Source of the DNA: Nocardia acididurans
GTDB lineage: Bacteria; Actinomycetota; Actinomycetes; Mycobacteriales; Mycobacteriaceae
Reading direction: 5' to 3'
Assembly: GCF_016741815.1 (NCBI RefSeq)
Contig: NZ_JAERRJ010000009.1
Location: forward strand, 372,001-436,000
Length of the DNA: 64,000 bases
The notes below the pieces were generated by a model that searched no databases, was not told the DNA's origin, and saw nothing but the letters and a program-made list of their open reading frames with translations. Positions within the stretch are counted from its first letter, which is position 1. Each line of letters starts with the position of its first letter. A program made the translations under genes and the position numbers. Positions 35,550 through 43,625 of this stretch are shown here, one piece after another.

Positions 35550-37679
35550 TCAGTCGGTGGCGGCGGGGTCGCCGGTGACCTTGGGGATCGATCCGGTCGG
35601 CGGCTCGATGCGCCGGATCGGCATGGTGGGGACCGACGCGGCCTCGGCGGCGGCGATCCTCTCCTTATCTTCTATGAGGGTGACCGCGTCGCGGATCTGT
35701 TTCTCCAGGGTGGGCAGCATGCCCGCGTCCTCGATGGTGGGCGGCACCTCGAAGGCCTCACCCGCGGCGATCTGACGCATGGTGCGGCGCAGGATCTTTC
35801 CGGAGCGGGTCTTGGGCAGCGCGGTCACCGCGACCACGTCGTAGAGGGTGGCGATGGCGCCGACCCGTTCGCGCACCCGCTGGATGACCTCACTGCGCAG
35901 CTGTTCGGCGTCCATGTCGATGCCCGCCTTGAGCACCACGTATCCGATGGGCCGTTGGCCCTTCAGTTCATCGGGGATGCCGATGACCGCGGTTTCGGCG
36001 ACCGCCGGATGCCCGGAGATGGCGGCTTCGATTCCGCCGGCCGAGAGCCGGTGCCCGGCCATATTGATGACGTCGTCGCTGCGCCCGAGGACATAGAGGT
36101 ACCCGTCCTCGTCGAAGTATCCGGAGTCGCCGGTCAGGTAGTGGCCCGGATAGGCGGAGAGATAGGACCTTTCGAACCGTTCGTCGTCGCGCCACAGTGT
36201 GGTCAGCGTGCCGGGCGGCAGCGGCAGCCCGATGACGATATTGCCCTCGGTATTGGGCGCGACCGCATTGCCCTCCGAATCCAGCACCCGCAGCCGGTAG
36301 CCCGGCACGGGCACCGAGGCGGATCCGGGCTTGATCGGAAGTTGTTGCAGCCCCAGCGGGTTCGCGCAGATCGGCCAGCCGGTCTCGGTCTGCCACCAGT
36401 GGTCGACCACCGGGCAGTCGGCGCGGTCGGCGAGCAGGGTGCCGGTGGCCCACTCGTAGGTGGCCGGATCGAGGCGTTCGCCCGCGCAGAACAGTGCGCG
36501 CAGGCTCGAAAGATCGTGGCGGCGTGCGGTTTCGGCCTGCGGGTCGGCGCGGCGGATGGCGCGCAGGGCGGTCGGCGCGGTGAACATGACGTGCACCTTG
36601 TAGTCGTCGATCAGCCGCCAGAAGGTGCCGGCGTCGGGGGTGCCGATCGGCTTGCCCTCGTAGAGAACTGTCGTCGCGCCCACCAGCAGTGGCGCGTACA
36701 CGATGTAGGAGTGCCCGACGACCCAGCCGATATCGGAGGTCGTGCACATGACCTGTCCGGGGCCGACGTCGTAGATATTGCGCATGGACCAGGCCATGGA
36801 CACCGCGTGCCCGCCGTTGTCGCGCACCACGCCCTTGGGTTTCCCGGTGGTGCCGGACGTATAGAGGATGTACAGCGGATCGGTGGCGGCCAGCGAGACC
36901 GGGTCGGCGGGTTCGGCGTCGCGGACGGCGTCGTCCCAGTCGAGCCAGCGGGCGGCCACGGTCGCCGAGGAGGCGGGCAGGATCTCGGTGGCGGGCTGTT
37001 CGGCGGAGAAGCGGATGGCCGGAAAGCCGTCGCGCTGTTTCACCAGGACCGTGCGGGGTGCGGTGGTGGTGGCGAGGTCGAGGGCGGCCAGCACGATGGG
37101 CGGGTATTCGATGCGGCGTCCGGGTTCGAGGCCGCCGGAGGCTGTGATTATCAGCACGGGCTGGGCGTCGTCGATGCGGGCGGCGAGTTCGTGGGCGGCG
37201 AATCCACCGAAGACGACGGAGTGCACGGCGCCGATGCGGGCGCAGGCGAGCATGGCGATGACGGCTTCGGGAATCATCGGCATATATATGACGACGCGAT
37301 CACCGGTCTTGACGCCCAATCGCACCATGGATCCGGCAAATCGGGCGACTTCGTCCAGCAACTGGCGATATGTGTAGATCCGCCTGGCGCCCGTCATAGC
37401 CGAGTCGTATATTAGGGCGGGCTGATCGGCGCGACCCCCCTCTTGACCGGTGGATCGGTCCTCCGGGGATGTGATCTCGCGCACATGGCGATCCAGTGCG
37501 TTGTAGGAGGTGTTGAGGCGAGCATCCGGAAACCAGCGAGCAGTCGGGCGCGGCGCGGGGTCGAGAATCTGGGTCGGAGGCACGTCCCAGCTGATGTATT
37601 CGGCCGCGGTGCGCCAGAACTCCGAGGGATCGACCAGGCTCAGTTGATACGCCGGTCGGTACTCCTGCTTCGCGTTCAA
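35550..37679 (-). CDS. prpE: Propionyl-CoA/acetyl-CoA synthetase-like acyl-CoA ligase
   Basis: A 709-residue AMP-forming ligase that activates short acids (propionate, acetate or similar) to CoA thioesters. It has the N-terminal ACS domain (EFWRTAAEYISWDVPP), the P-loop-like YTSGTTGKPKGVVRDNGG, the acyl-binding motif WWQTETGWPI, the hinge region YLTGDSGYFDEDGYLYVLGRSDD and the acetylatable lysine in PKTRSGKILRR. The last ~45 residues are an extra tail not needed for the fold. PrpE/ACSS3-type is the best fit, since the protein is longer and less like canonical AcsA. Monocistronic, minus strand. Confidence 0.85.
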   Translation of the reverse strand: MNAKQEYRPAYQLSLVDPSEFWRTAAEYISWDVPPTQILDPAPRPTARWFPDARLNTSYNALDRHVREITSPEDRSTGQEGGRADQPALIYDSAMTGARRIYTYRQLLDEVARFAGSMVRLGVKTGDRVVIYMPMIPEAVIAMLACARIGAVHSVVFGGFAAHELAARIDDAQPVLIITASGGLEPGRRIEYPPIVLAALDLATTTAPRTVLVKQRDGFPAIRFSAEQPATEILPASSATVAARWLDWDDAVRDAEPADPVSLAATDPLYILYTSGTTGKPKGVVRDNGGHAVSMAWSMRNIYDVGPGQVMCTTSDIGWVVGHSYIVYAPLLVGATTVLYEGKPIGTPDAGTFWRLIDDYKVHVMFTAPTALRAIRRADPQAETARRHDLSSLRALFCAGERLDPATYEWATGTLLADRADCPVVDHWWQTETGWPICANPLGLQQLPIKPGSASVPVPGYRLRVLDSEGNAVAPNTEGNIVIGLPLPPGTLTTLWRDDERFERSYLSAYPGHYLTGDSGYFDEDGYLYVLGRSDDVINMAGHRLSAGGIEAAISGHPAVAETAVIGIPDELKGQRPIGYVVLKAGIDMDAEQLRSEVIQRVRERVGAIATLYDVVAVTALPKTRSGKILRRTMRQIAAGEAFEVPPTIEDAGMLPTLEKQIRDAVTLIEDKERIAAAEAASVPTMPIRRIEPPTGSIPKVTGDPAATD

Positions 37680-37998
37680 CCCGGTGACTCCCTAGCTCCG
37701 CATCGATGCCCGCCTCGATAGATCAGCCTGATTGTGGCAGACTTCACGCGACGTCCGGGCGGACGCCGCGACCTTTGATTTTGCCTGGAATTGGCAGGTC
37801 AGCGACCGGTGGTTGCCAAGAAGTCACACAAGAAGTTATTGATCCGTTAGAATCGCATGTCACATATTTCGGCCGTCATGGACGCAATTTCTCGGCCAGC
37901 CGCAGTTCTCGGTCAGCTCTGCCTGTCGAGCCCCGCGTGCGATCGCGGAGGCTCGCTGTTGGTTCGTGGCTGGGGCCAGTTTGGAAAGTGAGTGGGAG
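37680..37998 (+). other. Divergent promoter region between the acyl-CoA ligase and the conservon kinase (319 bp)
   Basis: No gene is supported. A TAGAAT hexamer at 37848-37853 is a good -10 candidate for the kinase operon, giving a leader of roughly 140 nt, but no convincing -35 lies at the right distance. The region is less GC-rich than its surroundings. Confidence 0.45.
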
Positions 37999-40900
37999 AT
38001 GCGTGACGCCGCTAGGTCCGGCAGCACGAAGCGCTGGGCGCTGAGCAATTGGGACCTGCGATGGAAGGTGACGGCGGTTCTCGCCGTGCCGCTGCTGGTC
38101 GCCGTCGTGCTGGGTGCGTCCAGGATCTCGGCCGAGTTCGCGGAGTCGAGCCGTTTGTCGACCGCGGTCGACCATGTCGGGGTGATCCCGGCGATCACCG
38201 GTCTGTCCGCCGCGGCCGCCCAGGTCGCCTCGGGTCAGTCGGTCATGCTCGGCCCGACCCAGTCGATCACCTCCGAACCGGAGCTCGCCAAGCTCGACTC
38301 CGCCATCGGATTCGCCGAGAAGGCCGCACCGCGGCTGAGCGATATCCCGAGCGCGCGCGCCGCGCTGGACAAGATGATCGTCACCGCCAAGGCCATCCGG
38401 GCACAGGGGCTGGCCCCGTCCAAGACGGTCGCCGACGCGATCAATCAGGTCGAGGACATCCGCAGCAACTCGGTCCGCACCGTGGAACAGATCGTCGCCA
38501 CCGTGTCCGACCGCCAGGTCGACGCCTCCAAGCTGAAGATGGTCGACTCGCTCAACACCCGTGCGGTGATGGTGAGCGAGATCGGTGGTTTCGCCGAGGC
38601 GCTACGCGGCAACGCGAAGGACGGTATTCGCGAGATCCAGATCGCGGTGGCCGCCGAGCGTCAGATGCTGGGCGTGCTGCAGCACCGCTTCAACGACGGT
38701 GACCCGATCATCGCCGAGCTGTTCCGTCAGGTGGACACCCGTATCCAGCTGACCTCGGGCGCGCAGTCGAGCGCCGGCGCGCTGCCGGTCTCGGAGTTGA
38801 AGGACTCGCTCGAGGCGAGCCTGAACAAGTACCAGTCGATCGTGAACGACACCACCAAGGAGATCACCGGCCGGGTGGACGATCTGGCGAGCACCGCTCG
38901 CTCGGACGCGATCCGCTACTCGATCATCGTGGTGGCCACCATCCTGGGCGCGCTCGCACTCGCCGTGCTGATCGCGCGCGCCATGATCGTGCCGCTGCGC
39001 CGCCTGCGCCTTGCCGCGCTGCGCGTCGCCGAATACGACCTCGCGCAGGAGGTCTCCGCGCTGCGTGACGGCGCCGACCCCGAAGACGTGCCGCTGGAAC
39101 CGATGCCGGTGCACACCGAGGAGGAGATCGGCCAGCTCGCCCGCGCCGTCGACGACATCCACGGGCAGGCGCTGCGCCTGGCCGCCGACCAGGCCGCCAT
39201 GCGTAGCCAGGTCAACGACATGTTCGAGACCCTGGCCCGGCGCTCGAAGTCCCTTGTCGACCATCAGCTCTCGCTCATCGAGGCGATGGAGTACGACGAG
39301 AAGGACCCGCGCCTGCTCGAAAACCTGTTCCGCCTGGACCATCTCGCCGCGCGTATGCGCCGTAACGGTGACAACCTGCTGATTCTGGCCGGTACCACCA
39401 AGCAGCGCCGCGGTAAGGCCGCGCCGGTCGAGATCGCCGACGTGCTGCGCGCCGCCATCTCCGAGGTGGAGGACTACGAACGCGTCAAACTGGGTGCGAC
39501 CCCGCGTGGTTCGCTGGTCGAGCCCGCCGCCTCCGATCTCGCGCACCTGTTCGCCGAGCTCCTCGACAACGCGCTCCGGGCCTCTCCGCCGGAGACGGAC
39601 GTGAAGTTCACCTTCGCGCAGGCGCACGATCAGGGTCTGCTGATCGAGGTCTCCGATCGCGGTATCGGTATGCCGCCGGCCGAGATGGCCGAGATCAACC
39701 GCAAGCTGGAATCCGCCGCCGAGGTCGGTCCGGACACCGCCCGCCACATGGGTCTGTTCGTGGTCGGCCGCCTCGCGGAGCGGCACGGTCTGACGGTGCG
39801 GCTGCGGCCGACCCTGGACTCGGCCCGCGATCCCGGCGTCACCGTGACGGTGCACGTGCCCAAGCCGCTGATCGTCGCCGCGGGCGGCGGTCTGTCGGTG
39901 CCGCCGCAGGCGGCCCCGCCCGCTCCGGCGCCGCAGGGCGCTCCGCAGGGTGCGGGCACGCAGGCCGGTGCGCCGTCCTCCATGCAGATGCGTGCGGTCA
40001 CCCGCACCGCCACCGGCAATGTCATGGTCACCGTGGATCCGGGTGTGAGCGGGCCGATTCCGGCTCCGGGCACCCCGGGTGCGCCGTCCGCGCCCGCTCC
40101 GGCGGCCGCGAGCGCCGCCACCGGTCTGCCCCAGCGGCAGGCGGGCGGGGCAGCGCCCACCGGTCTGCCGCAGCGGTCGCCGGGTGATGCCGCGGCCCAG
40201 AGTGGTCTGCCGGTGCGGCAGCCGGGTGTGAACGGTCCGACCGTCAAGCACACGGTGGCCGGTCCGGGTGGGGCTCGTCCGGGCCTACCCCAGCGGGATC
40301 CGGGTGCGAATCAGCCGGTCGCCCTGCAGGGGCAGCCGGGTGGCGGTGGTCTGCCGCAGCGTGCGCCGGGCGAGGGCCCGGCCCAGCCTCGGGGCGGTCT
40401 GGCCGCCAATATGTTGAAGCGTCAGCAGGGTCAGGGTGGCGGTCTGCCGCCACGGCCGGGTGCGCCCGAGCCGGGTCTGCCCCCGCGTGGTCCGGGCGGT
40501 CTGCCGCCGCGCGATCCGTCGGGTGCGCTGCCGCAGCGTGATGCCGCCGAGGGCGGTCTGCCCTCGCGTGATGGCGCCAATGGTCTTCCCGCACGCGGTG
40601 ATTCGGCGGCCGGTGGCCTGCCGACCCGTCAGCCGGGCGCGAACGGCGCCCCGGGCCGCGAGCCGGGCGTGGGTCAGCCGCCGCGTGGCGGTTCGGCGCC
40701 GCGGACGGCCGCCGGTGGGCTGCCGACCCGCGAGCCGGGTGCCAATGGCGCTCCCGCGCGGGGCGACTCGGGCCGCAACGGCGTGCCGCCACGTGACGCG
40801 GGCGCTCCGGGTGAGGGCCTGCCGCAGCGCGGTGCCCTGCCGCAGCGTGGCGACGCTCCCGCGGGCGGTCTGCCGCCGCGCGGCGAGGACGCCGGTGGTC

Positions 40901-42057
40901 TGCCGCCGCGGGGCGCGGGTCGCGATGCCGCGGGTGGCGGTCTGCCGCAGCGGGATTCGGCCGGTGGCCTGCCGCAGCGCGGCGGCGCGGCGCAGTCGGG
41001 TGCCGCCTCGGGCGGTCTCCCGCAGCGCGGTGACGCCGCGAACGGTCTGCCGCAGCGTGACGGCGGCGCGGCCGGTGGTCTCCCGCAACGTGATTCGGCC
41101 GGTGGCTTGCCGCAGCGCGGCGATGCTCTGGGTGGTCTGCCCCAGCGTGGCGAGGCGGCCGGTGGTCTCCCGCAGCGTGGTGATGCCCTGGGTGGTCTGC
41201 CCCAGCGTGGCGAGGCCGCAGGCGGTCTGCCCCAGCGTGGTGAGGCCGCGGGCGGTCTGCCGCAGCGTGGTGACGCCGCGAACGGTCTGCCGCAGCGTGG
41301 TTCGGCTGCGAACGGTCTGCCGCAGCGTGGTGACGCCCCCAATGGTCTGCCGCAGCGGGATACGGGTCGGCACGGTTTGCCGCCGCGTGAGGGTGCCAAT
41401 GGTCTGCCGCAGCGCGGTGAGGCCGCCGGTGGCCTGCCGCGTCGGGCGCCGGGTGGAAACGGTGCGCCGCAGCCGGATTCGGCGCTGGGTGGCGGTCTGC
41501 CGCAGCGCGGCGCGACCGGGCTGCCGCAGCGGGATCCGGGTGCGGGTCTGCCGCAGCGGCCCGAGCCGCTGCCGGGTGTCGGTCTGCCGCAGGGTGATTC
41601 GAGTGCCGGTGGTGACCCCCGTGATCGCGGGCGGCACAGCTTCCGCTCGAATCCGCAGAAGGCCGCGTCGTTCTTCCAGACCAGGCTGCAGCCGGCCGGT
41701 GAGTCGGAGGCCACTTTGGGCACACCGATTTTCGCTGAGATGATGTCGGCGTGGTTGTCCGATCCCAATGCCGACCGGTCCCAAGTGGCCGCTTCCTTCG
41801 AATCACCGGGAGATGAGGGCTGGCAGGCCGCGCAGCGGGTCAACGAGACGCGCGCCGAGAAGCGTACGGCGGCAGGTCTGCCGCAGCGCGATCCCGGTAA
41901 CCGACTTGTGCCCGGCGGTGTGACCGGTTCGGCTGACAGAACACCCGCTCGCGACCCAGAATCCATCAGGTCGAGTTTGAGTCGCCATCAGCAGGGCGTC
42001 CGGGACGGCCGCGCAATGAAAGCTATGAACCTAACCGGAGATAAAGGAGACCGATGA
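37999..42057 (+). CDS. Conservon-type sensor histidine kinase with giant GLPxR repeat tail
   Basis: A 1352-residue kinase heading a four-gene conservon (kinase, roadblock, DUF742, GTPase; like Rv3365c-Rv3362c). Helix at about 25-45, then a nitrate/nitrite-sensor-like helical periplasmic domain, a second helix at about 308-332, HAMP, and a kinase core (about 400-640). The core has LDHLAARMRRNGDNLLILAG, the N-box ELLDNALRASPP and the G1 box VSDRGIGM. Residues ~700-1200 are nearly 40 GLP(Q/P/T/S)R units. The last ~150 residues are conserved-looking (FFQTRLQPA, and a C-terminal RSSLSRHQQGVRDGR). The ATG at 37999 is used; an in-frame GTG at 37966 is possible. Its stop overlaps the next ATG by 4 bp. 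Confidence 0.88.
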   Translation: MRDAARSGSTKRWALSNWDLRWKVTAVLAVPLLVAVVLGASRISAEFAESSRLSTAVDHVGVIPAITGLSAAAAQVASGQSVMLGPTQSITSEPELAKLDSAIGFAEKAAPRLSDIPSARAALDKMIVTAKAIRAQGLAPSKTVADAINQVEDIRSNSVRTVEQIVATVSDRQVDASKLKMVDSLNTRAVMVSEIGGFAEALRGNAKDGIREIQIAVAAERQMLGVLQHRFNDGDPIIAELFRQVDTRIQLTSGAQSSAGALPVSELKDSLEASLNKYQSIVNDTTKEITGRVDDLASTARSDAIRYSIIVVATILGALALAVLIARAMIVPLRRLRLAALRVAEYDLAQEVSALRDGADPEDVPLEPMPVHTEEEIGQLARAVDDIHGQALRLAADQAAMRSQVNDMFETLARRSKSLVDHQLSLIEAMEYDEKDPRLLENLFRLDHLAARMRRNGDNLLILAGTTKQRRGKAAPVEIADVLRAAISEVEDYERVKLGATPRGSLVEPAASDLAHLFAELLDNALRASPPETDVKFTFAQAHDQGLLIEVSDRGIGMPPAEMAEINRKLESAAEVGPDTARHMGLFVVGRLAERHGLTVRLRPTLDSARDPGVTVTVHVPKPLIVAAGGGLSVPPQAAPPAPAPQGAPQGAGTQAGAPSSMQMRAVTRTATGNVMVTVDPGVSGPIPAPGTPGAPSAPAPAAASAATGLPQRQAGGAAPTGLPQRSPGDAAAQSGLPVRQPGVNGPTVKHTVAGPGGARPGLPQRDPGANQPVALQGQPGGGGLPQRAPGEGPAQPRGGLAANMLKRQQGQGGGLPPRPGAPEPGLPPRGPGGLPPRDPSGALPQRDAAEGGLPSRDGANGLPARGDSAAGGLPTRQPGANGAPGREPGVGQPPRGGSAPRTAAGGLPTREPGANGAPARGDSGRNGVPPRDAGAPGEGLPQRGALPQRGDAPAGGLPPRGEDAGGLPPRGAGRDAAGGGLPQRDSAGGLPQRGGAAQSGAASGGLPQRGDAANGLPQRDGGAAGGLPQRDSAGGLPQRGDALGGLPQRGEAAGGLPQRGDALGGLPQRGEAAGGLPQRGEAAGGLPQRGDAANGLPQRGSAANGLPQRGDAPNGLPQRDTGRHGLPPREGANGLPQRGEAAGGLPRRAPGGNGAPQPDSALGGGLPQRGATGLPQRDPGAGLPQRPEPLPGVGLPQGDSSAGGDPRDRGRHSFRSNPQKAASFFQTRLQPAGESEATLGTPIFAEMMSAWLSDPNADRSQVAASFESPGDEGWQAAQRVNETRAEKRTAAGLPQRDPGNRLVPGGVTGSADRTPARDPESIRSSLSRHQQGVRDGRAMKAMNLTGDKGDR
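40117..41600 (+). repeat. GLPxR-encoding tandem repeat array (about 30-bp unit in its core)
   Basis: In-frame array inside the kinase gene. The core (about 41000-41420) is nearly regular 30-bp units encoding GGLPQRG(D/E)A(L/A/N), several almost identical at DNA level. The flanks have longer and more diverged units with PGAN or DSG linkers. Nearly 40 GLPxR motifs in total. Confidence 0.9.
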
Positions 42058-42467
42058 ACCCCGATCTAGGTGGTACGAAGCGTCAGCTGGATTGGCTGGT
42101 TTCGAATTTCGCCAATGAGGTTCCCGGCGTCGCGCACGCCGTGCTCGTTTCGGCGGACGGCCTTTTGATGGCCGCGAGCGCACAGCTTCCCGTTGACCGT
42201 GCAGAGCAGCTGTCCGCGGTGACCGCGGGCCTGGCGAGCCTGTCCGTCGGTGTCTCGAACCTGTTCGAGGGCGGCACCGTCCTGCAGTCGGTGGTCGAGA
42301 TGGAACACGGCTACCTACTGCTGATGGCGGTCGGCGACGGCTCCTACCTCGCGGTGCTCACCAACACGTCCTGCGATATCGGACAGGTGGGCTACGAAAT
42401 GGCGTTGTTGGTCGAGCGAGTGGGCCAGACAGTTCAGGCCACACCTCGCGTCACGATGGGTTCCTGA
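42054..42467 (+). CDS. Roadblock/LC7 domain protein (conservon)
   Basis: A 137-residue roadblock/LC7 protein, a fold that regulates small GTPases. It contains LDWLVSNFANEVPGVAHAVLVSADGLL and the SVGVSNLFEGGTVLQSVVEMEHGYLLLM strand-helix region typical of the family. Translationally coupled to the kinase by an ATGA overlap. In Streptomyces and mycobacteria the partner GTPase and DUF742 protein follow, as they do here. It probably links the kinase to the GTPase. Confidence 0.93.
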   Translation: MNPDLGGTKRQLDWLVSNFANEVPGVAHAVLVSADGLLMAASAQLPVDRAEQLSAVTAGLASLSVGVSNLFEGGTVLQSVVEMEHGYLLLMAVGDGSYLAVLTNTSCDIGQVGYEMALLVERVGQTVQATPRVTMGS

Positions 42468-42474
42468 TGGCGGG

Positions 42475-42849
42475 ATGGACATAGACAACGAACGCGTTGG
42501 GAGCGCTGAACCCAGCCTGGTTCGCCCGTATTCACTGACGGCCGGTCGGACCCGGCCGAAGGTGGAGCTGGCGTTGGAGGCGCTCGTCGCATCGCATCCG
42601 GTCGCCCTCGAGCGGCAGTTCGAACTCACCAACATCGAGACGTCCATCGTTGAGTTGTGCAGAGAATCGCCGTCTGTCGCCGAGGTCGCCGCGCGCCTGG
42701 GCATCCCGATCGGGGTGGCTCGGGTGCTGGTCGCCGACTTGATCGAAGCCGGCCACGTGAGGGTTTCGGCGACTTTGAAAGACGATTCCAGCGACGATGA
42801 ACGTCGCGAGCTGATCGAAAGGGTTCTCAGTGGACTCCGGCGTATTTGA
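42475..42849 (+). CDS. DUF742 protein (conservon)
   Basis: A 124-residue DUF742 protein. It has the family's LVRPYSLTAGRTRP start, FELTNIETSIVELC and a winged-helix-like SVAEVAARLGIPIGVARVLVADLIEAGHV, suggesting a DNA-binding-like fold whose partner is not known. The ATG at 42475 is the only start giving the conserved N-terminus; an ATG at 42467 hits a stop. It begins 7 bp after the roadblock gene and its end overlaps the GTPase start by 20 bp. Confidence 0.93.
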   Translation: MDIDNERVGSAEPSLVRPYSLTAGRTRPKVELALEALVASHPVALERQFELTNIETSIVELCRESPSVAEVAARLGIPIGVARVLVADLIEAGHVRVSATLKDDSSDDERRELIERVLSGLRRI

Positions 42850-43432
42850 TTCGACGACACAGGTCGACACACGCACGAGCAAGCCGACTTCGGCGAAGAT
42901 CGTGGTGGCCGGTGGCTTCGGTGTAGGCAAGACCACGTTGGTCGGTGCCGTCTCGGAGATCGTCCCGCTGCGCACCGAAGCTTTGGTGACCAATGCCAGT
43001 GTCGGCGTGGACTCCCTCACGGGAGTTCCGTCGAAGGCCACCACCACGGTGGCCATGGACTTCGGCCGTATCAGCCTGGCCGATGATCTGGTGCTGTACC
43101 TGTTCGGCACCCCGGGTCAGTACCGCTTCTGGTTCATGTGGGACGACCTGATCCGGGGCGCCATCGGCGCGGTGGTGCTGGTCGACACCCGCCGGTTGGA
43201 GGACAGTTTCGCCGCCGTCGATTACTTCGAGGCGCGGAACCTACCCTTCCTGGTGGCCATCAACGAATTCGATGATGCGCCACGGTATCCGGTCGAGGAC
43301 ATCCGCCAGGCCCTGGCCATTCCGGCCGATGTCCCGATCATGTCGATCGACGCCCGCCGCCGGGATCCGGTGAAGCAGGCGCTGGTCGCGGTAACCGAGT
43401 ACGCGCTGCGCAAGGTTGTGCAGGGCTACTGA
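42830..43432 (+). CDS. Small Ras-like GTPase (conservon, MglA-like)
   Basis: A 200-residue GTPase. The P-loop GGFGVGKTT (28-36, Lys34) is intact. The G3 region reads LFGTPGQ in place of DxxGQ and G4 reads NEFD in place of NKxD, as in the conservon GTPases of this lineage. GTG at 42830, overlapping DUF742, so translation is coupled. Together with the roadblock and DUF742 proteins it should form the output of the membrane kinase; in Streptomyces, conservons influence development and antibiotic production. No P450 follows, unlike many Streptomyces conservons. A hairpin and an interspersed element follow. Confidence 0.92.
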   Translation: MDSGVFDSTTQVDTRTSKPTSAKIVVAGGFGVGKTTLVGAVSEIVPLRTEALVTNASVGVDSLTGVPSKATTTVAMDFGRISLADDLVLYLFGTPGQYRFWFMWDDLIRGAIGAVVLVDTRRLEDSFAAVDYFEARNLPFLVAINEFDDAPRYPVEDIRQALAIPADVPIMSIDARRRDPVKQALVAVTEYALRKVVQGY

Positions 43433-43440
43433 GTTGAATT

Positions 43441-43459
43441 GCGGCGGCTTCGCCGCCGC
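43441..43459 (+). terminator. Hairpin after the conservon operon
   Basis: GCGGCGG, 5-nt loop, CCGCCGC right after the GTPase stop. There is no T-run, so it may be a stabilising 3' hairpin more than an intrinsic terminator. Confidence 0.5.
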
Positions 43460-43460
43460 G

Positions 43461-43553
43461 GTTCGCGGCCCTGTAACCTCGGTTCTTCCCTCCTCCGCTC
43501 CTCCGCTTCGCTCCCCCGCTCCGTCAGTCCAGAACCGAGGGCGGGCCGCGAAC
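43461..43553. repeat. Interspersed hairpin element, copy 2
   Basis: A 93-bp element with the same 11-bp terminal inverted repeats as the copy at 34891, inner stem CTCGGTTCT / AGAACCGAG, and the identical 44-nt loop. It sits between the conservon operon and accD3. Confidence 0.9.
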
Positions 43554-43625
43554 TCGAAGGTGGATCGGTCCGACGCGTGAGCGCGGCGGGAGTGCCGAAG
43601 GTACAGGCCGGATAAGCTCGCGCCC

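Noticed and set aside
40117..41600. CRISPR-like array
   Set aside because: Units are contiguous, in frame and translated as GLPxR; there are no unique spacers of constant length and no cas genes.
40244..41966. Long antisense open frames over the kinase repeat region
   Set aside because: They are reflections of the GLPxR repeat DNA on other frames, with monotonous composition.
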